Shown piece after piece: positions 8,830 through 15,571 of a DNA stretch of 44,268 nucleotides (position 1 is the first letter of the stretch; the number at the start of each line of letters is the position of its first letter). Both the position numbers and the translations under genes were made by a program. The DNA comes from Solirubrobacterales bacterium (GTDB lineage: Bacteria > Actinomycetota > Thermoleophilia > Solirubrobacterales > 70-9), in contig SHVA01000020.1 of NCBI GenBank assembly GCA_009691195.1, forward strand, positions 1 to 44,268, read 5' to 3'. The notes beneath the pieces were generated by a model that was not told where the DNA came from, searched no databases, and saw only the letters and a list, made by a program, of their open reading frames with translations.

Positions 8830-10167
8830 CTACTTGACGTGAACGCCCGAGATCGCACGCGCGATCACCAGGCGCTGGATCTCCGAGGTGCCCTCGAAGA
8901 TCGTCCAGATCTTGGCGTCGCGGTGCATCCGCTCGACGGGGAACTCCCGCGAGTAGCCGTTGCCGCCGAGGATGTGCATGGCGCGCTCGGTCGCCCAGGT
9001 CGCGACCTCACCGGCCTTCAGCTTCGACATCGAGCCCTCGGCATTCTCGAAGTCCTTGCCGGTGCGGCCCATCCAGGCCGCGCGCCAGGTCAGCAGGCGG
9101 GCGGCGTCGATCTCGAGCTTCATGTCCGCGAGCGCAAAGGCGATCGACTGGTTCTCGATGATCTTCCGGCCCCAGGTCTCGCGCTCCTTGGCGTAGTCGA
9201 GCGAGTACTCGTAGGCGGCCCGTGCGATTCCGACCGCCTGTGAGGCGACCGTGGGCCGCGAAGCCTCGAAGGTCTTCATCGCCGCCTGTCCCTTGGAGCT
9301 CTTGCCCTCGCGGGCGCGGGCGAGCTTCTCGTCGAGCCTCTCCTTGCCGCCCAGCAGGCAGGAGCCGGGGACGCGGCAATCATCGAGGTGGACGTCGGCG
9401 GTGTGACTGGCGCGGATGCCGTGCTTCAGCACCTTGGCGCCCTGCTCGCAGCCCTTGGTGCCGGGGGGGACCACGAACGCGGCGTGGCCGCGCGAGCCGA
9501 GATCCCGATCGACCGAGGCGATCACGACGTGGACGTCGGCGATGCCGCCGTTGGTGGCCCAGGCCTTCTGGCCGTTCAGGACCCACTCGTCGTTGGCCTC
9601 GTCGTACTTGGCGGTGGTCCGGTAGGCCGAGACATCAGAGCCCGCATCGGGCTCCGACGCGCAGAAGGCCGCGACCTTGATGTCGTCCGCGGTGCCGAAG
9701 CACTGCGGCACCCACTCGCTGAGCTGCTCGGGCGTGCCCGAGGAGAAGATCCCGGCGACAGCCAGGGTGGTGCCGAAGATCGCCATGCCGATGCCGGCGT
9801 CCCCCCAGAAGAGCTCCTCGTTGACCACTGGGAAGGTGAGCCCGGTCGGGTCCGACCAGAACTGGGCGGTCGCCTCGAAGCCGTAGAGCCCGATCTTGGC
9901 CGCCTCCTGCACGATCGGCCACGGGAACTCCTCCTTCTCGTCCCACTCGTGGGCGGCGGGGCGGACCACGTCGGCGGCGAAGCCGTGGGTCCAGTCGCGG
10001 ATGTCCTGCTGGTCCTGGGAGAGCTCGAGGCTGAAGGGGGCGTCGCCCACCTCGATCCGGAGGCTCTCGGCGGCCTGCTCGGCCGCGGCTCCGGCGGCCG
10101 CGCTGCCGTTCTCGGCGTGGCCGTTGGTCTCAGCGGCCGTGGCGGCCTGCTTCTCGGTCGTGCTCAC
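8830..10167 (-). CDS. Acyl-CoA dehydrogenase
   Basis: This FAD enzyme would introduce the alpha-beta double bond into an acyl-CoA and pass electrons to ETF. The 445-residue chain has an Ala/Glu-rich N-terminal extension of about 40 residues before the standard ACAD fold. Visible motifs are AAFCASEPDAGSDVSA (FAD/substrate contact), LNGQKAWATNGG, MHILGGNGYSREFPVERMHR and FEGTSEIQRLVIAR, which carries the catalytic Glu. The start is a GTG at 10167 with AAGGAG about 10 nt upstream. It is divergent from a TetR regulator across a 75-bp gap filled by a palindromic operator, so it is most likely repressed by that TetR protein and relieved by an acyl-CoA-like ligand. The preferred chain length is not evident. 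Confidence 0.92.
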   Translation of the reverse strand: MSTTEKQAATAAETNGHAENGSAAAGAAAEQAAESLRIEVGDAPFSLELSQDQQDIRDWTHGFAADVVRPAAHEWDEKEEFPWPIVQEAAKIGLYGFEATAQFWSDPTGLTFPVVNEELFWGDAGIGMAIFGTTLAVAGIFSSGTPEQLSEWVPQCFGTADDIKVAAFCASEPDAGSDVSAYRTTAKYDEANDEWVLNGQKAWATNGGIADVHVVIASVDRDLGSRGHAAFVVPPGTKGCEQGAKVLKHGIRASHTADVHLDDCRVPGSCLLGGKERLDEKLARAREGKSSKGQAAMKTFEASRPTVASQAVGIARAAYEYSLDYAKERETWGRKIIENQSIAFALADMKLEIDAARLLTWRAAWMGRTGKDFENAEGSMSKLKAGEVATWATERAMHILGGNGYSREFPVERMHRDAKIWTIFEGTSEIQRLVIARAISGVHVK

Positions 10168-10203
10168 AGTCGGTCAGCTCCTTGCATCGGCTCTCGCATC
10201 AGG

Positions 10204-10244
10204 ATTCCTACCGAGGGTAGCAAATTGCTACTGTGAGTAGGAAT
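10204..10244. promoter_or_regulatory. Nested 41-bp palindromic operator between TetR and acyl-CoA dehydrogenase genes
   Basis: The site is symmetric: ATTCCTAC (10204-10211), 5 nt, GTAGCAA, one central A at 10224, TTGCTAC, 5 nt, GTAGGAAT (10237-10244). It can also be read as two CTAC-5nt-GTAG elements separated by 7 bp. It overlaps the tetR start codon (10243-10245) and a TACTGT hexamer at 10229-10234 that suits a leaderless tetR promoter. This layout fits two TetR dimers that autorepress and control both directions. Confidence 0.75.
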
Positions 10245-10890
10245 GGTTCAAGCGTCCGGTCTCGAGAAGCGCCCCCGAGCTCGCCACCTCGGCCCCGAGC
10301 GCCGTCGCCCGGAGATCCTGGACGCCGCCCTCGCCCTCTTCCTCGAGCGCGGCTACGACGGCACATCGATGGAGTCGATCGGCAACGCGGCAGGCGTCAC
10401 CAAGCCGGTCGTCTACGCGGCCTTCGGCTCCAAGGACGAGCTCTTCCGCGAGCTGCTCGGCCGCGAGGAGGAGCGCATCGTCGCCGAGATCCGGGCCGCC
10501 TTCACGACGGGGGACCTCGCCGAGCCCGAGCGCACGCTCGGGAATGGCTACGCCGCCTTCCTGCGGGGGATCGCGGCCTCGCCCGAGGTGTACCGCCTGA
10601 TCTTCTTCCAGGAGGGGGGCGGCAACGCCGCCGTCGTCCGCCGCGTGCAGCGGGGGCGCCAGGCCCAGGCGGACGCACTGGCCTCGATCGCGCGCGCCTG
10701 GCTCGCGCAGCGCCCCGCGGCGGAGCGCCCGGACGACCTCGCCAACGCGTCATTGCTGATCGGCCAGTCCCTCGTCGCGATCGCCGAGGCCGGGGCCCGG
10801 CTGGTGCTCTCCGACCCTGAGCGGTGGCCGCCCGACCAGCTCGGCGCCAGGCTCGGCCGGATGGGCGCCGCCGCGGCGTCAGCTGCCTAG
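10243..10890 (+). CDS. TetR-family transcriptional regulator
   Basis: The 215-residue protein has an N-terminal TetR helix-turn-helix (RPEILDAALALFLERGYDGT, then SIGNAAGVTKPVVYAAFGSK) and an all-helical ligand-binding domain with Phe/Tyr-rich patches. The ATG at 10243 has no usable Shine-Dalgarno site and lies 8 nt after a TACTGT hexamer, so translation is probably leaderless. It is divergent from an acyl-CoA dehydrogenase, and the shared gap is one palindromic operator. The likely role is repression of itself and of the dehydrogenase/hydrolase pair, with an acyl-CoA or lipid ligand as inducer; that is inference from context. The stop overlaps the end of the convergent membrane-protein gene by 4 bp. 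Confidence 0.88.
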   Translation: MVQASGLEKRPRARHLGPERRRPEILDAALALFLERGYDGTSMESIGNAAGVTKPVVYAAFGSKDELFRELLGREEERIVAEIRAAFTTGDLAEPERTLGNGYAAFLRGIAASPEVYRLIFFQEGGGNAAVVRRVQRGRQAQADALASIARAWLAQRPAAERPDDLANASLLIGQSLVAIAEAGARLVLSDPERWPPDQLGARLGRMGAAAASAA

Positions 10891-11342
10891 CCCCGCTCGG
10901 GAAGGGGCCGCGCGGCGGCCTTCCGCGGCGCGCGCGCCAGGTAGAGGATCCCGAGTGCGAACAGCGGCTGCAGCGCCAGCCCGCCGATGCTCGCCACGTT
11001 GTCGGAGGTCGAGTACTGCCCGGTCGTGGTCAGGTGGTAGATGAGGTGGGGCACGCCGGCGACGAAGATCGTGATCGCAGCGGCCTGGACCACCCGCCGC
11101 TCCATCCACCAGGCCGCCAGCCCGGCGAGCACCGCCAGGCCCAGGCCGTAGGCGCCGAAGTCACGCTCGAGGTGCTCGTTGTAGGGCGGCAACGCCGAGA
11201 CCCACGCCGCCGGCCCCGTCGGGAAGTCGTCGTAGAACTCGCGCGGCGCCAGCAGGATCCAGAGGGCCACGATCCCGATCGTCACCGCCAGGTAGACGAG
11301 GCCGAAGCGGATGACCGTGCGGTGCTCGGTGATGGTGTCCAT
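10887..11342 (-). CDS. Four-helix membrane protein of unknown function
   Basis: The 151-residue protein has about four hydrophobic spans (near residues 13-30, 64-82, 87-106 and 118-136), with a polar loop APREFYDDFPTGP after the first and a conserved-looking HLIYHLTTTGQYS loop before the last. It starts at an ATG with GAGGAGGG 5 nt upstream. The C-terminus is basic. I do not recognise a named family with certainty; the topology resembles small uncharacterised DUF4345-like actinobacterial membrane proteins. It is convergent with the TetR gene, with a 4-bp overlap of the ends. Confidence 0.75.
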   Translation of the reverse strand: MDTITEHRTVIRFGLVYLAVTIGIVALWILLAPREFYDDFPTGPAAWVSALPPYNEHLERDFGAYGLGLAVLAGLAAWWMERRVVQAAAITIFVAGVPHLIYHLTTTGQYSTSDNVASIGGLALQPLFALGILYLARAPRKAAARPLPERG

Positions 11343-11451
11343 CGGGACCCTCCTCTCGGGGCCGTTCGGGTTAACCGATTCCTATCGCGAATGCGCTCGC
11401 GCGGGGCTAAGCTCGCCGTTCCGAAACGCGAGAACAACTTAGGAGGACGTC

Positions 11452-12180
11452 ATGGCCGTAGAGCAGGACCTGAAGCAATTCAAGGAGACCGAGAGTGGCG
11501 ATTCGTTCCGCCTCCAGCACTCGAAGATGCTCAAGGTGGAGCTGGCCGATATCGAGATCCAGGCGAAGCTCGGCTCGATGGTCGCCTACCAGGGCGACGT
11601 CAAGTTCGAGCACGCCGGCTCGGGCGGCCTCAAGCGGATGGCCAAGAAGGCGGTCACCGGCGAGGGCGCGACCCTGATGAAGATCAGCGGCAAGGGCGAG
11701 GTCTTCCTGGCCGACCTGGCTCAGGAGATCCAGCTGATCAAGCTCGAGGACGAGTCGGTCACCTGCAACGGCGCCAACCTGCTCGCCTTCGACTCCGATA
11801 TCGACTGGGACATCAAGAAGGTGGAGGGCGCCTCGAGCGTGCTCGCCGGCGGCCTCTACAACACCCACCTGTCGGGCAGCGGCTACGTCGCCCTGCTCTC
11901 GGACGGCACCCCGGTGATGATCGAGATCGACGGCGACGAGACCTTCGCCGACCCACAGGCCGCGATCACCTGGTCCGAGGGCGTTAAGACGTCGATCAAG
12001 ACCGACGTCAACCTCAAGACCTTCATCGGCCGCAGCTCGGGCGAGTCGATCCAGCTCTCGCTGTCGGGCAAGGGCTGGCTCCTGGTCCAGCCATCAGAAG
12101 GCCGCGTTGCCGCGCCCTCCCAGGGCGGCGGCGCCGGCGGCGGTGCCGCGGGCACGATCGGAAAGATGCTGGGCGGCTAG
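11452..12180 (+). CDS. AIM24 family protein
   Basis: This 242-residue protein matches the AIM24/TerD-like beta-sandwich family: an early HSKMLKVELADIEIQAKLG strand pair, MVAYQGDVKFEH, a Gly/Lys-rich segment, and repeated beta strands such as GEVFLADLAQEIQLIKLEDE and LSGSGYVALLSDG. A Gly-rich tail (QGGGAGGGAAGTIG) closes the chain. A strong AGGAGG lies 6 nt before the ATG. The family occurs widely in actinobacteria and in mitochondria, and its bacterial role is not settled. Its stop codon directly abuts the stop codon of the convergent desaturase. Confidence 0.85.
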   Translation: MAVEQDLKQFKETESGDSFRLQHSKMLKVELADIEIQAKLGSMVAYQGDVKFEHAGSGGLKRMAKKAVTGEGATLMKISGKGEVFLADLAQEIQLIKLEDESVTCNGANLLAFDSDIDWDIKKVEGASSVLAGGLYNTHLSGSGYVALLSDGTPVMIEIDGDETFADPQAAITWSEGVKTSIKTDVNLKTFIGRSSGESIQLSLSGKGWLLVQPSEGRVAAPSQGGGAGGGAAGTIGKMLGG

Positions 12181-13149
12181 CTACCCAACGGCTTTTGTGG
12201 CCTGTTTCTCCGGTGAGATCCGCACCACGTCCCAGGCGAGGCCCGTCTTCTCCATCGCGTTGATGACCCAGGCCGAGGGGTCGACCTGGAAGCGGCCGAG
12301 GCCGTGGACCGCGGAGGTGGGGAAGGCGTGATGGTTGTTGTGCCACGCCTCGCCGAAGGAGAAGGGCGCCAGCCAGGCGAGATTGCGTGACTCGTCGGGC
12401 GTCTCGAACTTGCGGCGCCCGAAGAAGTGGCAGAGCGAGTTGATCGAGTAGGTCATGTGGTGGACGACGAGCATCCTCACCGCGCCTCCCCAGAGCAGGC
12501 CGGTGAGGGCCGCGGTCCAGGTGCCTCCGATCAGATAGCCGAGCCAGAAGGCCGCGAAGAGGCCGCCGAGCGCCCAGATAAAGAAGGTCTTGTCGACCCT
12601 GGAGACGACCGGGTCTTCGAGCAGGTCCGGGGCGTAGCGCTCGTGGCTCCCGCGCTGCGTGTGGATGAAGATCCAGCCGACGTGGGCGTGGGCCAGGCCT
12701 CTGAGGGCACCCCTCCAGCCGACCCCGTGGTCCACATGGGGGCTGTGGGGGTCGCCGGGCTTGTCGGCGAAGGCGTGGTGCTTGCGATGGTCGGACACCC
12801 AGGAGATCACCGGGCCCTCGATCGCAACGGACCCGAGGATCGCGAAGACGGCGCGGATGGGGGCGTAGGTCTTGAAGGCGCGGTGCGTGAACAGGCGGTG
12901 GAAGCCGATCGTGATCCCCGCGGTGGAGACGATGTAGAGGATTGCGAAGACGATCAGGTCGTTGACGTTGAGGAGCCCCGACCACGCCTGCCAGGCGACG
13001 ATGCCGAGGGCGATGAAGGGGCCGATCGTGATGATCCCGGTGAGGGTCCGGTCCAGGGTCTCGTTGCTGGTGATCTGGATGTCGTCCGGGCCCGGCTCGG
13101 GGTGGGAGCGGGCGGGCTCCGGTGGCGTCTTCGTGATCGTCTCAGCCAT
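12181..13149 (-). CDS. Acyl-CoA (delta-9-type) fatty acid desaturase
   Basis: This integral membrane di-iron enzyme would insert a double bond into saturated acyl chains. The three histidine boxes are intact: HRLFTH, DHRKHH and EAWHNNHH, set between hydrophobic segments as in stearoyl-CoA desaturases. A charged cytosolic N-terminus (TITKTPPEPARSH) precedes the first helix. The ATG at 13149 has no Shine-Dalgarno site, but a TATGAT hexamer ends 8 nt upstream, so the mRNA is probably leaderless. Three copies of TACGCA lie in the promoter. The gene ends tail to tail with the AIM24 gene. Partner ferredoxin or reductase genes are not adjacent. Confidence 0.92.
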   Translation of the reverse strand: MAETITKTPPEPARSHPEPGPDDIQITSNETLDRTLTGIITIGPFIALGIVAWQAWSGLLNVNDLIVFAILYIVSTAGITIGFHRLFTHRAFKTYAPIRAVFAILGSVAIEGPVISWVSDHRKHHAFADKPGDPHSPHVDHGVGWRGALRGLAHAHVGWIFIHTQRGSHERYAPDLLEDPVVSRVDKTFFIWALGGLFAAFWLGYLIGGTWTAALTGLLWGGAVRMLVVHHMTYSINSLCHFFGRRKFETPDESRNLAWLAPFSFGEAWHNNHHAFPTSAVHGLGRFQVDPSAWVINAMEKTGLAWDVVRISPEKQATKAVG

Positions 13150-13157
13150 GGACGCTA

Positions 13158-13186
13158 ATCATACGCACGGGCCTACGCAATACGCA
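13158..13186 (-). promoter_or_regulatory. Desaturase promoter with three TACGCA repeats
   Basis: A TATGAT -10 hexamer occupies 13163-13158 on the minus strand, 8 nt before the desaturase ATG. Three copies of TACGCA (13162-13167, 13174-13179, 13181-13186; TGCGTA on the coding strand) cover the -10 to -35 zone. They may be direct-repeat regulator sites; the farthest copy lies at the -35 position. Confidence 0.4.
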
Positions 13187-13304
13187 TGGTTTCTGCCGGG
13201 ACCGACTGCCGTTCTCGCTACCCTTTTCAGGCAACGTAATCGCTGGGCGGGTCTCCCTCTTCCCTCGAGCGAAGTGCTGATGCGGAGGGCAAGAAAGGAA
13301 GCGA

Positions 13305-13694
13305 ATGAGTACTGGATCGAACGCTGTTGCGGAGCCGACCGCTGCCTCGATGAAGGTCTCTGGCGAGACCTTCACCTGCGAGCGCTGCAAGGTCACCGCC
13401 GGGTGGATAGCCGGCTCTGAGCGCTCGGGCCTGCCTCATGGCTGGGCCAAGAAGCGCCGGAAGGTGCACTGCCTGGCCTGTCGCCGGGATCTGGCCGCCG
13501 AGGCCGTGCTCGAATCGGTTCCCGACGGGACCCCGGCCTCCGAGCTTCCGAAGCTGAAGGCGTCGGCCCGCGTCGAGTTCGAGCTCGACCGCGATGCCGA
13601 CCGGCCTGATGGCGAGATCGCCAAGGCCTGCGGCACCTCGATCGCCGCTGTGCGCAAGGCGCGCGAGAAGTTCGCCACCGCCGGGCGTGGCTGA
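13305..13694 (+). CDS. Small Zn-finger and HTH-like protein
   Basis: The 129-residue protein has four cysteines in two pairs (FTCERCKVTAG and VHCLACRRDL, about 30 residues apart), which look like a treble-clef or zinc-ribbon site. A C-terminal segment GEIAKACGTSIAAVRKAREK resembles a helix-turn-helix recognition motif. It starts at an ATG with AAAGGAAG 4 nt upstream. The end overlaps the next gene by 8 bp, so the two are translationally coupled. I do not recognise a named family. The role is probably nucleic-acid binding; that is inferred from the combination of Zn site, basic residues and HTH. Confidence 0.7.
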   Translation: MSTGSNAVAEPTAASMKVSGETFTCERCKVTAGWIAGSERSGLPHGWAKKRRKVHCLACRRDLAAEAVLESVPDGTPASELPKLKASARVEFELDRDADRPDGEIAKACGTSIAAVRKAREKFATAGRG

Positions 13695-13971
13695 CCTCGG
13701 TGAGCCCACCTCCTACGCCGTGCTCGAGAAGGGCGCGGCGGTCTATTCCTGCGATCAAAAGGAGCTGGGAACGGTCCAGGAGGTTCGCGCCGATCTGCAG
13801 GTGGACATCTTCGACGGACTGCTGGTCAGCGAGGGCTCGGCGATCGGCGGCGGTAGGCGCTTCGTCCCGGGCGAGCTGGTCGAGGAGATCTTCCAGCGTG
13901 GAGTCCTGCTCAAGATCGACGCCGAGGCTTTTGGGCAGCTCTCAGACCAGCCCGGCCAGGGCCAGGACTAG
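13687..13971 (+). CDS. PRC-barrel-like small protein
   Basis: The 94-residue product begins at a GTG at 13687 inside the end of the preceding gene, which suggests translational coupling. Its sequence reads like a PRC-barrel/DUF2171-type beta barrel: YAVLEKGAAVYSCDQKELG, then TVQEVRADLQVDIFDGLLV, RRFVPGELVEEIF and VLLKIDAEAF. Such domains occur in sporulation, RNA-processing and photosynthetic reaction-centre proteins. Here it is free-standing and paired with the Zn-finger protein. The stop overlaps the convergent SHOCT membrane protein by 4 bp. Domain identity is probable; function is unknown. Confidence 0.6.
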   Translation: MADLGEPTSYAVLEKGAAVYSCDQKELGTVQEVRADLQVDIFDGLLVSEGSAIGGGRRFVPGELVEEIFQRGVLLKIDAEAFGQLSDQPGQGQD

Positions 13972-15302
13972 GACGACTCGAGGACCCGGGCCTTCTCGGC
14001 GTCGAACTCCTTCTTGGTGAGCACGCCGCTCTTCTGAAGTTCGCCGAGCCGCTCGAGCGTCGCCATGCGCTGGTCCCCGGGTGAGGCCGCCCCTCCGCTC
14101 CCCCCACGTGCCGAGACCCGCTCGCTGACCCCGTCGCGAACCTTCTCGGCGAAGTCGCGCATGCGGGCGGTGGTGTCTCCCACCTGGGCGTCCGGGAACT
14201 CGGCGGCGGCCTGGCCTCGGAGCGCGTGGAGGCCGAAGGCCGCCAGGACCGCCAGGAAGGCGATCGTCAACAGCGCCCGCAGGCCCGAGGTGGGGGCCAG
14301 CGTCAGGTAGATCAGCGCCGCCACCGCCAGCAGGCTGTAGAGGACTACCGGGCGCTCGCGCAGCGTCGGCGCCAGCACCCTGCGCACGGGGCTCGCGCTG
14401 CTGGTCGGCGACGCGAGCCAGGAGGCGATGATGAAAAGGAAGCCCCAGATGATCACCGTCTTGGCGATGCCGTTCAGCAGCGAGGTGCCGATGTTGTAGG
14501 CGTGCTGGGCTGCTGTTGTCGCGCTGTCGGATGTGACCAGGTCGTTGGAGACGTAGCCGCCGCCGATGTGCCGGAACAGGATCACGACCAGCCCCGCGAT
14601 GATCAGGCCGACCCCGCACCAGAGCACCGTCATCTGGCGCCGGCCCCTGGAGAGGTAGATCGCGAGCGCGAAGCAGGCGAGGGACAGCAGCGAGAGGACT
14701 ATCGCCAGGCCGTTGATCAGGCCGACGAGCTGCCGGGTCGTGTCGATCTGGTCGGCGTCGAGGACCTTGAGCTCGGCGGTCGAGGCGGGAAGCTTGTCGG
14801 CGACGCCGCCGCCGACCCCGATCTGCTGGCCAAGCTCGGCGACCAGCGGCCTCAGCTCCAGCGAGACGGTGGCGCTGTCGCCGCCGGAGAACTGGCCCTT
14901 CTGCTCGGCGATGTTGAGCAGGAGCTCATGTGCCCTGCGATTTGCCTGCTTCCAGGCGCTCTGGAGCCGCGGCGACTCGAGCGCGCGGTCGGCGGCGGTG
15001 CCGGCGAACTGGCGCAGGCCGCCGGCGGCCGGTCCCGCGAGGGGCTGGAGGTCCTCCGGAAGGCGCTTCTCGAGCTGCCCCTGGACGTCCACGGTGGTGA
15101 AGAGCTCGTCGGCGAGGTAGTTGGCGAGGGTGTCGCGGATCTCCTGGTCCTCGAGCATCTTGCCGCTGGTGTTGACCCACTCACCGGTGTCGAGCGCCTG
15201 GCGCTCGGTCCAGACGGCGACGATCGCGAAGATCGTCAGGAAGGTGCCGAGGGCGAGAAGGACTCGTACTGCGATGCGGTGCGGCGGCTTCCCCTCGGTC
15301 AT
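13968..15302 (-). CDS. Membrane protein with C-terminal SHOCT domain
   Basis: The 444-residue protein has an N-terminal TM helix (residues about 10-30), a large extracytoplasmic helical region of roughly 170 residues with Asn/Gln/Asp-rich amphipathic helices, and then a cluster of TM helices (about 195-215, 222-242, 280-300, 320-360). The C-terminal 30 residues form a SHOCT motif (LERLGELQKSGVLTKKEF), a short oligomerisation-type module. The start is an ATG at 15302. A second SHOCT-tailed membrane protein is encoded at 28.4 kb. The function is not known; the layout suggests an envelope-spanning protein with a cytosolic SHOCT tail. Confidence 0.75.
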   Translation of the reverse strand: MTEGKPPHRIAVRVLLALGTFLTIFAIVAVWTERQALDTGEWVNTSGKMLEDQEIRDTLANYLADELFTTVDVQGQLEKRLPEDLQPLAGPAAGGLRQFAGTAADRALESPRLQSAWKQANRRAHELLLNIAEQKGQFSGGDSATVSLELRPLVAELGQQIGVGGGVADKLPASTAELKVLDADQIDTTRQLVGLINGLAIVLSLLSLACFALAIYLSRGRRQMTVLWCGVGLIIAGLVVILFRHIGGGYVSNDLVTSDSATTAAQHAYNIGTSLLNGIAKTVIIWGFLFIIASWLASPTSSASPVRRVLAPTLRERPVVLYSLLAVAALIYLTLAPTSGLRALLTIAFLAVLAAFGLHALRGQAAAEFPDAQVGDTTARMRDFAEKVRDGVSERVSARGGSGGAASPGDQRMATLERLGELQKSGVLTKKEFDAEKARVLESS

Positions 15303-15329
15303 CCGTTTCCTCTCCCCAGGGGTCCCGGC

Positions 15330-15530
15330 CTAGCCACCCGTTTCCGCGGCTCCGGAGGGACCCATTTTGTTGAGCTTATCCACAACCCCCGGCAGATCTC
15401 CCTGCCTGTAGAGGTTGACGGCGATCATCGCCGGGAAGGCGCCGCGCTTGCGCTCGCATTGGTGGGCGCGGCCGGGCAGGAAGTCGCGGGCATTCACCTC
15501 GGCGGCGTTGCGCAGACCAGGAGGGCATTG
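15330..15530 (-). pseudogene. C-terminal relic, perhaps of a PI-PLC-like secreted protein
   Basis: A 66-codon open stretch without a start codon reads CPPGLRNAAEVNARDFLPG, then CERKRGAFPAMIAVNLYRQG and DLPGVVDKLN, followed by a TAG. It is bounded upstream by an in-frame TGA at 15531-15533. The FPAMIAVNxYxxGD...VVDxLN pattern is what I recall from the end of phosphatidylinositol-specific phospholipase C-like domains of actinobacteria. It has coding-like composition and fills the otherwise empty gap between the SHOCT gene and the M32 gene. The family is uncertain; a relic is the best reading. Confidence 0.35.
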
Positions 15531-15571
15531 TCAACTTTCAAACTGACCCACTACCGACCCGCGGGGTGGGG

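Noticed and set aside
7762-9243. 493-codon open frame on the plus strand
   Set aside because: Antisense to the hydrolase and acyl-CoA dehydrogenase genes; the product is a Val/Gly/Arg/Ala-rich shadow with no motif, as is normal at this GC.
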